Under the pieces are notes generated by a model that was not told the DNA's origin, did not search any database, and saw only the letters and a program-made list of their open reading frames with translations. The translations under genes were made by a program, and so were the position numbers. From contig JADGAZ010000016.1 of NCBI GenBank assembly GCA_015231755.1, positions 1 through 64,000 on the forward strand: 64,000 bases of DNA, written 5' to 3'. Of the stretch, positions 45,217 through 54,386 are shown piece by piece; position 1 is the stretch's first letter; every line of letters starts with the position of its first letter. Source of the DNA: Magnetococcales bacterium. Lineage in GTDB: Bacteria; Pseudomonadota; Magnetococcia; Magnetococcales; Magnetaquicoccaceae.

Positions 45217-45471
45217 ATGAAATTCAGTCACCGTTTTTTTGAAAATGTCGATTGCGAGTATTATCCCTGCCATGTGGTGCCGCCGGGCCATCATCTGAAT
45301 TGCCTGTTTTGCTTTTGCCCGCTTTATTCTTACCGGGATTGTCCCGGCACCCCCATTTGGCTTGAATCCGGCATCAAGGATTGCTCCGGATGTACCACCA
45401 CCGCGTTGGAGGATGCCCACGACGTGGTCATGGATTTTTTGATGGATCCGCAACGCGTCCGTCAATCGTGA
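45217..45471 (+). CDS. Cysteine-rich small-domain protein
   Basis: An 84-residue protein with eight Cys in the order seen in the Pfam cysteine-rich small domain (zf-like): FFENVDCEYYPCHVVPPG, then LNCLFCFCPLYSYRDCPG, then GIKDCSGCTTT. The pattern predicts a metal or Fe-S site. In other genomes the domain occurs alone or near cobalamin genes, from memory; its role is not established. It begins 71 bases after mrp, an Fe-S carrier, and 13 bases before an EAL gene. The start at 45217 fits the domain edge; an ATG seven codons earlier is possible. GAGGGG lies about 11 bases upstream. Confidence 0.8.
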   Translation: MKFSHRFFENVDCEYYPCHVVPPGHHLNCLFCFCPLYSYRDCPGTPIWLESGIKDCSGCTTTALEDAHDVVMDFLMDPQRVRQS

Positions 45472-45484
45472 GGAGAAGGTCCGA

Positions 45485-46558
45485 ATGAATGTCACAAGCC
45501 ATCCCTGTTCCCGTTGCGAAACCTTGCCGGGACATTTGAGCAGTCATGGGAATCTTTATCTGTGGCCACCCCTGGGACACAGTATGGCCAAGGTCACCGG
45601 GTTTCTGACCCGGGCCGGATACCGGTTTGAACAGGTGGTCGCACAAGGGTATCTGGCCATTGAGATTCCCGAGCAGGGATTCGATGGCTGTTGTACCGGC
45701 ATTCATGAGGCGATTGGCAGCAAGGAAGGGCAAGATACCCTGGCGTTGTATCTGGATGGAAACCGGGTGCCGGATCTGAACGACATTCGCAAGGTGATCA
45801 GCCTGGATGTGTTGATTGCCAGACAAAAGGAAGAGTGGTTGATCGATGTGTTGAGGGAAAAAAGATTGACCAACCATTTTCAGCCTATTTTTCATGCCAA
45901 CGATACACGCGAACCTTTTGCCCATGAGTGCCTGTTGCGCGGTTTGACCCAAGAGGGGGAAATTATTCCCCCTGGAAAATTGTTTCATGCGGCCACGACC
46001 ACAGATTTATTGTTTCAGTTGGATCGGGCTGCCCGGGCCATGGCGGTGAAGAATGCGGCCTCCTGTGGCATCGACAGCAAGATCTTTATCAATTTTACCC
46101 CAACCTCCATCTATGATCCTCAATATTGTCTGCAATCCACGGTCAAGATCATCAAAGAAAGTGGTCTCATGCGCGACCGGATCGTGTTCGAGGTGATCGA
46201 AACCGAAAAACTGGATGATCCGGCACATTTGGCGACTATTTTGAAATTTTACCGGCATGCGGGATTCCAGGTGGCTTTGGATGATCTGGGTTCCGGTTAT
46301 TCCTCTCTCAACCTGTTGCCCGTTTTGAAACCGGATTATATCAAGATTGATCGCGAGTTGATTTCCGGCATACACAAAGACCGGTTCAAGATCGTGATCG
46401 TGGAGAAACTGGTGGACATCTGCAAGGATCTGGGCATTCTGGTGGTGGCGGAAGGGATCGAGATCCAGGAGGAGTTGACGGTCTTGCAGCAATTGGGTGT
46501 GGATTTCGTTCAGGGTTTCTTGTTGGCGAGACCGTCTGCCAAAGGCTGGATCTCATAA
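45485..46558 (+). CDS. EAL-domain cyclic-di-GMP phosphodiesterase
   Basis: A 357-residue cytoplasmic protein. Residues 1-110 are unassigned and contain CSRCETLPGH and two adjacent Cys. The EAL domain spans about 125-355, with the signature written HECLLRG instead of EALLR; FINFTP, FEVIETEKL, ALDDLGSGYSSLNLL, YIKIDREL, VVAEGIE and VQGFLLARP are all present. Metal and base residues appear intact, so hydrolysis of c-di-GMP is likely. GAGGAGAAGG lies before the ATG. It is close behind the Cys-rich gene and perhaps in one transcript with mrp. Confidence 0.92.
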   Translation: MNVTSHPCSRCETLPGHLSSHGNLYLWPPLGHSMAKVTGFLTRAGYRFEQVVAQGYLAIEIPEQGFDGCCTGIHEAIGSKEGQDTLALYLDGNRVPDLNDIRKVISLDVLIARQKEEWLIDVLREKRLTNHFQPIFHANDTREPFAHECLLRGLTQEGEIIPPGKLFHAATTTDLLFQLDRAARAMAVKNAASCGIDSKIFINFTPTSIYDPQYCLQSTVKIIKESGLMRDRIVFEVIETEKLDDPAHLATILKFYRHAGFQVALDDLGSGYSSLNLLPVLKPDYIKIDRELISGIHKDRFKIVIVEKLVDICKDLGILVVAEGIEIQEELTVLQQLGVDFVQGFLLARPSAKGWIS

Positions 46559-46574
46559 TAAACCGGCTCATGAT

Positions 46575-48080
46575 TCATGTCCCCGACGCGTTTGTGGCTC
46601 GAAAAGCCATGGAAAAGGCCATGTGACCTGCCAGCATGGTGCCTGTGAATCCTCCGCCCGGCCTGGAAAAGGCGGAAGCCAACCAAAGTCCCGGCACGGG
46701 TGTTTTGGCTCCGGGTCTGTGGCGACCCGCCTGCATCGGGGTCTGGGCAAAACCATAAACCGAGCCTCCTGGGGTGTTCAGATAGCGGGCCATGGTTCGG
46801 GCTGTTGCCATTTCGCTCACCACGATTTTTGACTCGATGCCAGGGAACCGGCTGGAAAAATCCTGAATCAAGGCTTTCATCCAGGCTTTTTTCTTTTGGG
46901 CATAGGCGCGTTTGTCCAGAATATCCCAGTTGGCCAGCCGGTCCAGACCGGTCAGGACGATCAGGTTCATGCCGTTGGTGGCGAGTCCCGAGTCGATAGC
47001 GGCATAATTGGCCACCACATAGGGTGGAATGATGTTTTGCGGGCTTTCGGCCAACAACCCCGCCGCTTCCCGATAGTGTCCCAGAGTATGCATCCAGTCG
47101 GGAAATAGAAAAGTGGAGTGGTGAATCAATCCATAATTCTGAGGTTGTGTCTTCACCCCAAGGTAGATGCACCACAAAGAGGTGGCTGGTTCCAACCCGG
47201 CGTAGTTGGCTCGGAAAAGCCGACGCTCCTGGGGAGGCAGCATTTCGGCGGTGACCATGGGAGCGGCGTTGGCAAAGACCATGGGGGCTGAGACTTCGCA
47301 TGCGGAGGTGCCATTCCGTGAGGCGCACGTCACCCCCGTCACGCGCCCTTTCTTGATGAGAATCCGATTGACCACCTGACCGCAGCGCACCTCTCCGCCG
47401 TGGGTGCGGATGATTCGGGCCAAAGCTTGACTTAATTGACCGGAACCCCCTTTGATATAATAGTTGCCGCGATAAAATGATCCTTGTGCGGTGGCGAAAA
47501 ATTTCAGACTGAGCCGGTCCGGATCATCACCGTAATAGGGAAGATTGGCGCACAGTGCCAGTTTGATTCCTTCCTGTTCTCCGAACAAGGCCTCCAACCA
47601 TGGGCTGATACTGGATCGTTCGTAGTGGGCCATCGACCATCGATGCGGATCGGATGAAGGCTCTTGCGGTGCGGATTTGCCCAGGATCTCATCGAACCAA
47701 TGGTGAATGGCGCGACTGTGGGAGGGGAAATGGGCTTCCACCTGACCGCGGTGCTGATCGGCCAGACTGGGCATGACAAAGCGGCCAAAGGCGGGGTGGT
47801 GGACGGCGTATAATTCCGGCAGTGGCACCAGGGTGATATGGTCGAAAAGGCCGAGATGTTCAAATAATGCACGGTTGGGATCGTCGGCTTCAAAGCCGTC
47901 CATTTGATGCAACCCGGCATCGATGCGCAGTTTGCCACGGGTGAAGTTGGTGGCGGCTCCACCCACCTGATCGTGTCTTTCCAGAACCACAACCCTGGCC
48001 CCGGACTTTGCCGCCAGGGCCCCGGCGACCAGTCCACCGAGACCACTTCCGATGACGATGGCATCAAAGCTGTTGTGCAT
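46575..48080 (-). CDS. CrtI/CrtISO-like FAD-dependent oxidoreductase
   Basis: A 501-residue flavoprotein of the phytoene desaturase/carotene isomerase superfamily. The FAD dinucleotide motif is DAIVIGSGLGGLVAGALAA at residue 6, with LERHDQVGGAATNF beyond it. YYIKGGSGQLSQALARII and the C-terminal RPGGGFTGTMLAGHMA are typical. Substrates in this family range from carotenoids to retinol and fatty acids, and no carotenoid gene adjoins, so the reaction is open. ATG at 48080 is preceded by AGGA. It is convergent with the EAL gene, 16 bases apart. Confidence 0.82.
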   Translation of the reverse strand: MHNSFDAIVIGSGLGGLVAGALAAKSGARVVVLERHDQVGGAATNFTRGKLRIDAGLHQMDGFEADDPNRALFEHLGLFDHITLVPLPELYAVHHPAFGRFVMPSLADQHRGQVEAHFPSHSRAIHHWFDEILGKSAPQEPSSDPHRWSMAHYERSSISPWLEALFGEQEGIKLALCANLPYYGDDPDRLSLKFFATAQGSFYRGNYYIKGGSGQLSQALARIIRTHGGEVRCGQVVNRILIKKGRVTGVTCASRNGTSACEVSAPMVFANAAPMVTAEMLPPQERRLFRANYAGLEPATSLWCIYLGVKTQPQNYGLIHHSTFLFPDWMHTLGHYREAAGLLAESPQNIIPPYVVANYAAIDSGLATNGMNLIVLTGLDRLANWDILDKRAYAQKKKAWMKALIQDFSSRFPGIESKIVVSEMATARTMARYLNTPGGSVYGFAQTPMQAGRHRPGAKTPVPGLWLASAFSRPGGGFTGTMLAGHMAFSMAFRATNASGT

Positions 48081-48454
48081 CCGTGTTCCTAATACCGGGT
48101 GTGCCCCCCTTGGGAATAATTTGATTGTGATTGGATGAGAAGTCAACAGAAAAATCTCCATGATGCCATGTATTGGGATCAATAGTGTTGGGTCTCTGTT
48201 GGATTTTTAAGAAAGAGTGAATATGTTTACAAATGTATCGCCTGCGTGCTGCATTTTTTGTACAGACTGTATTGACTTGTGGATGGAGTGGGATCATGTC
48301 AATTTATTTTTTCAGACACATATTTTATAATATTTTTTATTAAAAAAATAAAATTGCTTGACTTTTTTTTGAGACGTGTTACTGTTTTTCTAAGTTTTTT
48401 CTTTTTTTTGTCGTTATCAAATAAATAGTTATTATTTATGTCCTGGAATTGGCC
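48081..48454. other. AT-rich divergent spacer
   Basis: A 374-base gap between divergent genes; 48300-48440 is strikingly AT-rich, with long A and T runs. No gene is visible. For the plus-strand kinase, TTGACT at 48358-48363 could be a -35, but no good -10 follows. The promoter candidate for the minus-strand oxidoreductase is listed separately. The AT tract could be a nucleoid-protein binding or bent-DNA region. Confidence 0.45.
48119..48146 (-). promoter_or_regulatory. Candidate sigma-70 promoter of the CrtI-like gene
   Basis: On the minus strand, TTGACT (48146-48141) and TCAAAT (48124-48119) are 16 bases apart, each with four or five of six consensus matches. The predicted start lies about 30 bases before the ATG at 48080. 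Confidence 0.35.
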
Positions 48455-51400
48455 ATGTCCAAGAGAATATATACCTCCAGTATTTTCTCTCCGGTCTCCG
48501 GACCTGAGAACAATATTGCCAAAATCAGACGCAAGGCGGCGTTGCTGAAGACCGGAGCTTTGCAAAATGCGATTCTCAACAGCGCCAATTTTTCCAGTAT
48601 CGCCACCGATGCCAAGGGGGTCATTCAGATCTTTAACGTCGGTGCGGAGCGCATGTTGGGCTACGAGGCCGTTGAAGTGCTCAACAAGATCACCCCCGCC
48701 GATATTTCCGATCCCCAGGAACTGATCACCCGCGCCAAGGAGTTGAGCAACGAATTTTTCAAGTTGATCACGCCGGGTTTCGAGGCGTTGGTGTTCAAGG
48801 CCTCCCGGGGGATTGAAGACATCTACGAGTTGACTTACATCCGCAAGGATGGCAGTCGTTTCCCGGCGGTGGTGTCGGTCACGGCTCTGCGTGATATCCA
48901 GGATGTGATTATTGGCTATCTGTTGATTGGCACGGACAATACCGCGCGCAAACTGGCGGAGGAGGCCCTGCTGAAAGCCGGGGCGCTGCAAAACGCGATT
49001 TTCAACAGCGCCAATTTTTCCAGCATCGCCACCGACGCCAAGGGGGTCATTCAGATCTTCAACGTGGGAGCCGAGCGTATGCTGGGTTATACGGCGGTTG
49101 AAGTGATGAACAAGATCACCCCCGCCGATATTTCCGATCCGAAAGAGGTGATCGCCCGCGCCAGAACTTTGAGCGAAGAATTGGCCACGACGATCACGCC
49201 AGGTTTTGAGGCGTTGGTGTTCAAGGCCTCCCGGGGGATTGAGGATATCTACGAGTTGACGTACATCCGCAAGGATGGCAGTCGTTTTCCGGCGGTGGTG
49301 TCGGTCACGGCCTTGCGGGATGCCCAGGAACTCATTATCGGCTATTTGTTGATCGGAACGGACAACACCGCGCGCAAGCAAGTCGAAGCCAAGCAAAAGA
49401 AACTGGATCAACGTTTGCGAGATCAACAATTTCTGACCCGCTCTCTGATTGAATCCAATATTGACGCCCTCGTGACCACAGATAAATCCGGAATCATCAC
49501 CGAAGCCAACAAACAGATGGAGGCCATTACTGGTTGTACCCGCGATGAATTGATCGGCGCCCCTTTCAAGAACTATTTCACCGACCCGGAGCGGGCCGAA
49601 GCGGGTATCAATCTGGTGTTGAGCGAAAAGAAATTGATTGATTACGATCTCATCGTGCTGGCCTGGGATGAAAAACAGACCCCGGTATCGTTGCATGCCA
49701 CCACCATTTACGGTCGCAGTCGGAATTTGCAGGGGGTTTTTGCCGCCGTGCGCGACATGACCGAACGCAAACGTCTCGATCATGTGATCGATGAAAAAAA
49801 TGCTGAATTGGAAAATGCTAAGATCCTGGCGGAAACGGCCAATCTCGCCAAATCGGAATTTTTGGCCACCATGAGCCATGAGATCCGTACCCCGATGAAC
49901 GGGGTGATCGGTTTGACTCACTTGTGTCTTCAGACGGAATTGACCGGACAGCAGCGGGATTATCTGGTCAAGGTGAGTGTCAGTGCCAACATCCTGCTGC
50001 AACTGATCAATGATATTCTGGATTTTTCCAAGATCGAGGCCGGCAAGTTGACCATGGAAAATGCCCGGTTCACCCTTGATGAAGTGTTGGGTGGGGTGGT
50101 GGCCATCCTGAGTGATCGTAGTCAGGAAAAGGGGCTGGAGTTGCTGTTGTATACCAAAAAGAATGTCCCCAATTGTTTGAAGGGGGATTCTCACCGTCTG
50201 GGGCAGATTCTAACCAATTTGGTGGGTAATGCCATCAAGTTTACCGAAAAAGGGGAGGTTTCCATCATCACCGAGGTCTTGCAAGAGACCGAACACACGG
50301 TCTTTCTTCAATTCGCGGTACGGGATACCGGGATCGGCATGACGTCGGAGCAGTTGGGCAAGTTGTTTCAGGAATTTTCCCAAGGCGATACGTCCATTAC
50401 CCGCAAATATGGGGGAACCGGTTTGGGACTGGCCATCAGCAAACGTTTGGTGGAGATGATGGGAGGGCAGATCGGGGCGGAAAATGAACCATCGCGGGGC
50501 AGTCGTTTCACCTTTACCGCCCGGTTCGACAAGGTGGATTGTCCGGAAACGGCATCCTTGATGCCTTCGGAAGATCTTTGTGGATTGCGCATCCTGGTGG
50601 TGGATGACAACGCAGGAGCCTTGCAGATCATTGCCGAACATCTGGAATCGTTAACCTATCATCCCATTTGTGTCGAGAGCGGTCCTGCGGCTCTTCATGC
50701 TTTGGTTGAGGCCGATCAGGATGATGCGTCCTTTGATCTGGTGCTGGTTGACTGGAGAATGCCGGATATGAATGGCCTGGAAACCTCCCGGCGCATCAAG
50801 CAAGATCTGCATTTGAGAAAGATTCCTTATATTATTATGGTGACGGCCTATGGTCAGGAGTATATCGCCTCCAGCGCAGAGGAGAAGAAGTTGCTGGATG
50901 GTTTCCTGATGAAACCGGTGAATATTTCTTCCTTGTTGGATGTGATCATGATCGTTTTTGGTCACAAGCCGGCCAGGCAGTTGATGGGGAATTCCAACAC
51001 GCAACGGGCCAGTCTGGCCGGGGCGCGATTGTTGCTGGCGGAAGACAACGAAATCAACCAGCAGGTGGCGATGGAGTTGCTGGAACAGGCGGGGATCACG
51101 GTGGTGGTGGCCAACAATGGACTGGAGGCGGTGAATCTGGTGGGCAAGGAGCATTTTGACGCCATTCTGATGGATCTCCAGATGCCGGTCATGGATGGAT
51201 TGACGGCCACAAAGCGCATTCGCAAAGAGAAAAGTGCCGAATTGTTGCCCATCATCGCGATGACAGCCAATGCCATGGCCGGAGATCGGGAAAAATGTTT
51301 GGATGCTGGCATGAATGATCATATTGCCAAGCCCGTGGAGCCGGACGAGATGTATGCCACCTTGGCCAAATGGATTACGATTCAATCGGGTGTGAGTGGG

Positions 51401-52111
51401 CAATCCTCGGTATCGTTGGCTGCGTGCAGAGGGGCGAATCTGGTTTTGCCCATGCCGCCTTTGCCGGGAATCGATGTGACTCGGGGGTTGCGCAATGTGG
51501 GTGGCAACAGCACGTTGTATCGAAAAGTTTTGTTGAAATTTGCCTGCAATCAAGGGGGATCGTGTCTGGAGATGGAGCGGGATCTGGCCTGTGGTGACCA
51601 GATGGCTTTGGAACATGCCGCCCATGCCCTGAAGGGGGTTTCCGCCACGCTTGGGGTGTTGAAATTGGCTGATCTGGCAGGAAAAATCGAAATACAGTCC
51701 AAGAATGGATTGTCGGGATTGTCGGAACTGCTGGCCACAACAGCCAATGAACTGGCACGCATCGTCTCAACCATTGAAACCACACTGGTGCCATTGCCGA
51801 CCATGACCCCAGAGGGAGATCAGCCGGCGGTGGATGTGGGGCCGGAAGTGTTGGCGCCCTTATTCAACGAGGCGGTTGCGTTGCTTTTTGCCTTTGATTC
51901 TTCGGTGGCCAAGGTGGTGGAGGAGATCATCTCCTTGGTGCATAGTGAACATCGGCGGAACAGGGTGGCCTCCATCAAGATGGCTTTGGGGGCGTATGAT
52001 TTTGAGACGTGCCTTTCTCTTTTCCATGCCTGGTCCCAGGAAGAAGGGATTCATTTGGAGGAGTATCAACCATGCCATATGCCGTCAACGCGCCCAGAAA
52101 GACCGTTTTAA
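48455..52111 (+). CDS. Hybrid sensor kinase PAS-PAS-PAS-HisKA-HATPase-REC-REC-HPt
   Basis: A 1218-residue cytoplasmic kinase with no membrane helix. PAS1 (about 34-166) and PAS2 (about 176-308) are near-identical; a third PAS lies at about 325-445. HisKA has phospho-His H475 in SHEIRTPMNG; the ATPase has NLVGNAIKF, DTGIGM and GGTGLGLAI. REC1 carries D766 (LVDWRMP), REC2 D907 (LMDLQMP), and an HPt domain H1057 (HAALKG-like AHALKG). Phosphate should flow H-D-H to a separate regulator. The start is ATG at 48455. Its 3' end overlaps the HD-GYP gene by 40 bases, so that protein is a likely partner. Confidence 0.95.
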   Translation: MSKRIYTSSIFSPVSGPENNIAKIRRKAALLKTGALQNAILNSANFSSIATDAKGVIQIFNVGAERMLGYEAVEVLNKITPADISDPQELITRAKELSNEFFKLITPGFEALVFKASRGIEDIYELTYIRKDGSRFPAVVSVTALRDIQDVIIGYLLIGTDNTARKLAEEALLKAGALQNAIFNSANFSSIATDAKGVIQIFNVGAERMLGYTAVEVMNKITPADISDPKEVIARARTLSEELATTITPGFEALVFKASRGIEDIYELTYIRKDGSRFPAVVSVTALRDAQELIIGYLLIGTDNTARKQVEAKQKKLDQRLRDQQFLTRSLIESNIDALVTTDKSGIITEANKQMEAITGCTRDELIGAPFKNYFTDPERAEAGINLVLSEKKLIDYDLIVLAWDEKQTPVSLHATTIYGRSRNLQGVFAAVRDMTERKRLDHVIDEKNAELENAKILAETANLAKSEFLATMSHEIRTPMNGVIGLTHLCLQTELTGQQRDYLVKVSVSANILLQLINDILDFSKIEAGKLTMENARFTLDEVLGGVVAILSDRSQEKGLELLLYTKKNVPNCLKGDSHRLGQILTNLVGNAIKFTEKGEVSIITEVLQETEHTVFLQFAVRDTGIGMTSEQLGKLFQEFSQGDTSITRKYGGTGLGLAISKRLVEMMGGQIGAENEPSRGSRFTFTARFDKVDCPETASLMPSEDLCGLRILVVDDNAGALQIIAEHLESLTYHPICVESGPAALHALVEADQDDASFDLVLVDWRMPDMNGLETSRRIKQDLHLRKIPYIIMVTAYGQEYIASSAEEKKLLDGFLMKPVNISSLLDVIMIVFGHKPARQLMGNSNTQRASLAGARLLLAEDNEINQQVAMELLEQAGITVVVANNGLEAVNLVGKEHFDAILMDLQMPVMDGLTATKRIRKEKSAELLPIIAMTANAMAGDREKCLDAGMNDHIAKPVEPDEMYATLAKWITIQSGVSGQSSVSLAACRGANLVLPMPPLPGIDVTRGLRNVGGNSTLYRKVLLKFACNQGGSCLEMERDLACGDQMALEHAAHALKGVSATLGVLKLADLAGKIEIQSKNGLSGLSELLATTANELARIVSTIETTLVPLPTMTPEGDQPAVDVGPEVLAPLFNEAVALLFAFDSSVAKVVEEIISLVHSEHRRNRVASIKMALGAYDFETCLSLFHAWSQEEGIHLEEYQPCHMPSTRPERPF
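48545..49396 (+). repeat. Tandem 426-base duplication encoding PAS1 and PAS2
   Basis: Two adjacent copies, 48545-48970 and 48971-49396, each 142 codons long, differ mostly at third positions. Long protein stretches are identical (for instance FSSIATDAKGVIQIFNVGAE and GIEDIYELTYIRKDGSRFPA). They encode two PAS-like sensor domains. Confidence 0.93.
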
Positions 52112-53133
52112 TCGTCGATGACCTTTCGGAGAATTTGGACGTTCTGGAAGGGATCCTCACCCCCCATTACCGGGTTCAGGTGGCGATCAGTGGACGGTTG
52201 GCGATTCGGATTGCCTTTTCGACGCCACCGGATTTGATCCTGCTGGATGTGATGATGCCGGAGATGGATGGGTACACGGTGTGTCGGTTGCTCAAAAACG
52301 ATGAGCGTACCTGGGAGATTCCTGTGCTGTTCGTGACCGCCAAGTCCGAGGAAGAAAATGAGATCAGAGGTTTTGAACTGGGGGCGGCGGATTATCTGAT
52401 CAAGCCGGTCAGTTCCGCCATTATTCTGGCTCGGGTCAAGATCCACCTGGACTTGCACGATCAGAGGAAACTGCTGTCCGATCAGGTTGCGGTGCGCACC
52501 GCGCAGTTGCTACTCCAGAACATGGAATTGGCAGAGACCCGCCAGGAGGTGATTCGTCAACTGGGTCGGGCGGCGGAGTATCGGGATAACGAAACCGGTA
52601 TGCATGTGATACGTATGAGTCGGTATGTCCATTTGCTGGCCATACATGCGGGGTTGAGTGAACCGGAAGCGGAGTTGTTGATGCTGGCGGCACCGATGCA
52701 TGATCTGGGCAAAATCGGGATTCCAGATCACATTCTGCTGAAGCCAGGCAATTTGACCGTAGAGGAATTTGCCGTCATTCAGACCCATTGCGAGATGGGA
52801 TATCGGATCATTGGGACGCAAAAGAGTGACATTTTGAGTCTGGGTGGGTTGGTCGCGTTGACCCACCACGAGAAATGGAACGGCAGTGGCTATCCGGCCA
52901 AACTGTGTGGGGAAGCCATTCCTGTGATGGGACGATTGACGGCCATCGGGGATGTCTTTGATGCCTTGACCTCTGTCCGACCCTATAAAAAAGCTTGGTC
53001 CGTGGATGACGCCTTGAACGTGATCTCCCAGTCGGCGGGAGAACAGTTTGATCCGCGACTGGTCACGATCTTTATCGGTTTGAAATCGGAAGTTGTGGAA
53101 ATTATGCAGCAATATCAAGATGACGTTGTATGA
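52072..53133 (+). CDS. Response regulator with HD-GYP c-di-GMP phosphodiesterase
   Basis: A 353-residue protein. The receiver domain (1-125) has LIVDDLSENLD, phospho-acceptor D59 in LLDVMMPEMDG, VTAKS and IKPV. After a coiled linker the HD-GYP domain (about 170-350) shows RDNETGMHVIRMSRY, the HD in APMHDLGKIGIPD, THHEKWNGSGYP, and DVFDALTSVRPYKK. All metal ligands and the GYP motif are present, so it should hydrolyse c-di-GMP. GGAGGAG lies just before ATG 52072, inside the kinase gene, indicating coupled translation and a kinase-regulator pair. Confidence 0.94.
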   Translation: MPYAVNAPRKTVLIVDDLSENLDVLEGILTPHYRVQVAISGRLAIRIAFSTPPDLILLDVMMPEMDGYTVCRLLKNDERTWEIPVLFVTAKSEEENEIRGFELGAADYLIKPVSSAIILARVKIHLDLHDQRKLLSDQVAVRTAQLLLQNMELAETRQEVIRQLGRAAEYRDNETGMHVIRMSRYVHLLAIHAGLSEPEAELLMLAAPMHDLGKIGIPDHILLKPGNLTVEEFAVIQTHCEMGYRIIGTQKSDILSLGGLVALTHHEKWNGSGYPAKLCGEAIPVMGRLTAIGDVFDALTSVRPYKKAWSVDDALNVISQSAGEQFDPRLVTIFIGLKSEVVEIMQQYQDDVV

Positions 53134-53203
53134 TGTCGATCGCTTTCATCCCGTTCGTCCGGCAAAAGATGAAACCATTACAGTTGAGGTTGCAATCTTC
53201 ACC

Positions 53204-54346
53204 ATGAATCCATCTGACATGCAGGGAACCCTGGAAGGCACCATTCTGCTGGTGGATGATCAGCCGGAACAAATCGACGTGATCAAATCGTCGTTGGAGG
53301 AGTATTTTGTAGTCAAGATCGCCATTCGGGGAAATTTTGTGTTCCCGGCGTGTCGTCGTGGGATCATCGATCTGATCTTATTGGATATCATGATGCCGGG
53401 ACTCAACGGATACGAAATCTGTCGTCAGTTGAAGAGCAATCCGGAAACCAAAGATATTCCAGTGATTTTCCTGACCAGCAAAGATGGTCAGGACGATGAG
53501 GCCGTTGGCTTGAAGTTTGGCGCGGTGGATTTTATCCGCAAACCCAGCAGTCCGTCTGTGGTATTGGCCAGATGCCGCAATACGATTGCCCATCAACGGG
53601 CCAAAGAGAATCTGCGTCGCAAAAACGAGGAACTCCAGCAGGCCCTGAAAGAACTTCAACAGGCCATGAGGATTCGTGAAGATATGGAGCGGATGTCCCG
53701 TCATGACCTCAAAGGTCCGCTTTCCACGATCATCGGCTTGCCGGAACTGATTCTGGAAGATTATAATTTGACCGACAAACAGAGAAGATACATCAAGAGA
53801 ATCGAAAGAAGCGGTTATACTCTGTTGGAGATGATCAACAAATCCCTGGATCTATTCAAAATGGAAAATGGTACCTATACGTTCAATCCGGAGGAAGTCG
53901 ATCTTTTGGCCATTTTAGAACGTATCGTGGGTGATCTGGGGCAACATTCTGGTCCGCTGGGGGTTGATATGGTTATTGAGGGGGAAAAGGATGCGGAACC
54001 CCTTGCTTCTTTTATTGTTCTCGGCGAAAAGATGCTTTGTTATCCGCTCTTTTACAATGTTTTGTTGAACGCCATCGAGGCTTCTTCTGAGAATGGGCGG
54101 ATTGTGATTGGTTTGTCTACCACAGGCGATACAGGAACCATCCGGATCACCAATACAGGGGAAGTGCCTTTGGAGATCCGGGAACAATTCTTCGACAAAT
54201 ACGTCACTTCGGGCAAAAGCGGTGGCACCGGTCTGGGAACCTATTCCGCTTGGCTGGCGGCGAAAACCCAGTTGGGTGGGATTGAACTGGATACCAGTCA
54301 CGCCGGTGAGACCTCGGTGATTGTCACGCTGCCCTGTCCCGGATGA
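53204..54346 (+). CDS. Receiver domain-histidine kinase fusion
   Basis: A 380-residue cytoplasmic protein: receiver (about 10-130; ILLVDDQPEQIDV, LLDIMMPGLNGYE, FLTSKDG, IRKPSS), a coiled coil (RAKENLRRKNEELQQAL), then a kinase core with phospho-His in MSRHDLKGPLSTIIG and an ATPase domain with NVLLNAIEAS and GGTGLGTYSAWL. The ATPase N-box Asn is present (NVLLNAIEA). Such REC-kinases often sit downstream of another kinase in a relay. The start is uncertain: ATG 53204 or 53219 fits the receiver edge, while upstream ATG codons at 53093 and 53120 would overlap or adjoin the HD-GYP gene. Confidence 0.88.
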   Translation: MNPSDMQGTLEGTILLVDDQPEQIDVIKSSLEEYFVVKIAIRGNFVFPACRRGIIDLILLDIMMPGLNGYEICRQLKSNPETKDIPVIFLTSKDGQDDEAVGLKFGAVDFIRKPSSPSVVLARCRNTIAHQRAKENLRRKNEELQQALKELQQAMRIREDMERMSRHDLKGPLSTIIGLPELILEDYNLTDKQRRYIKRIERSGYTLLEMINKSLDLFKMENGTYTFNPEEVDLLAILERIVGDLGQHSGPLGVDMVIEGEKDAEPLASFIVLGEKMLCYPLFYNVLLNAIEASSENGRIVIGLSTTGDTGTIRITNTGEVPLEIREQFFDKYVTSGKSGGTGLGTYSAWLAAKTQLGGIELDTSHAGETSVIVTLPCPG

Positions 54347-54386
54347 AAGGGTCCTGTTTTCCGTGGTCAAGGGGTGATCCAGGGGG

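Noticed and set aside
48299-50194. 631-codon open frame opposite the PAS region of the hybrid kinase
   Set aside because: Mirror of the duplicated PAS domains; the plus-strand frame has complete kinase motifs.
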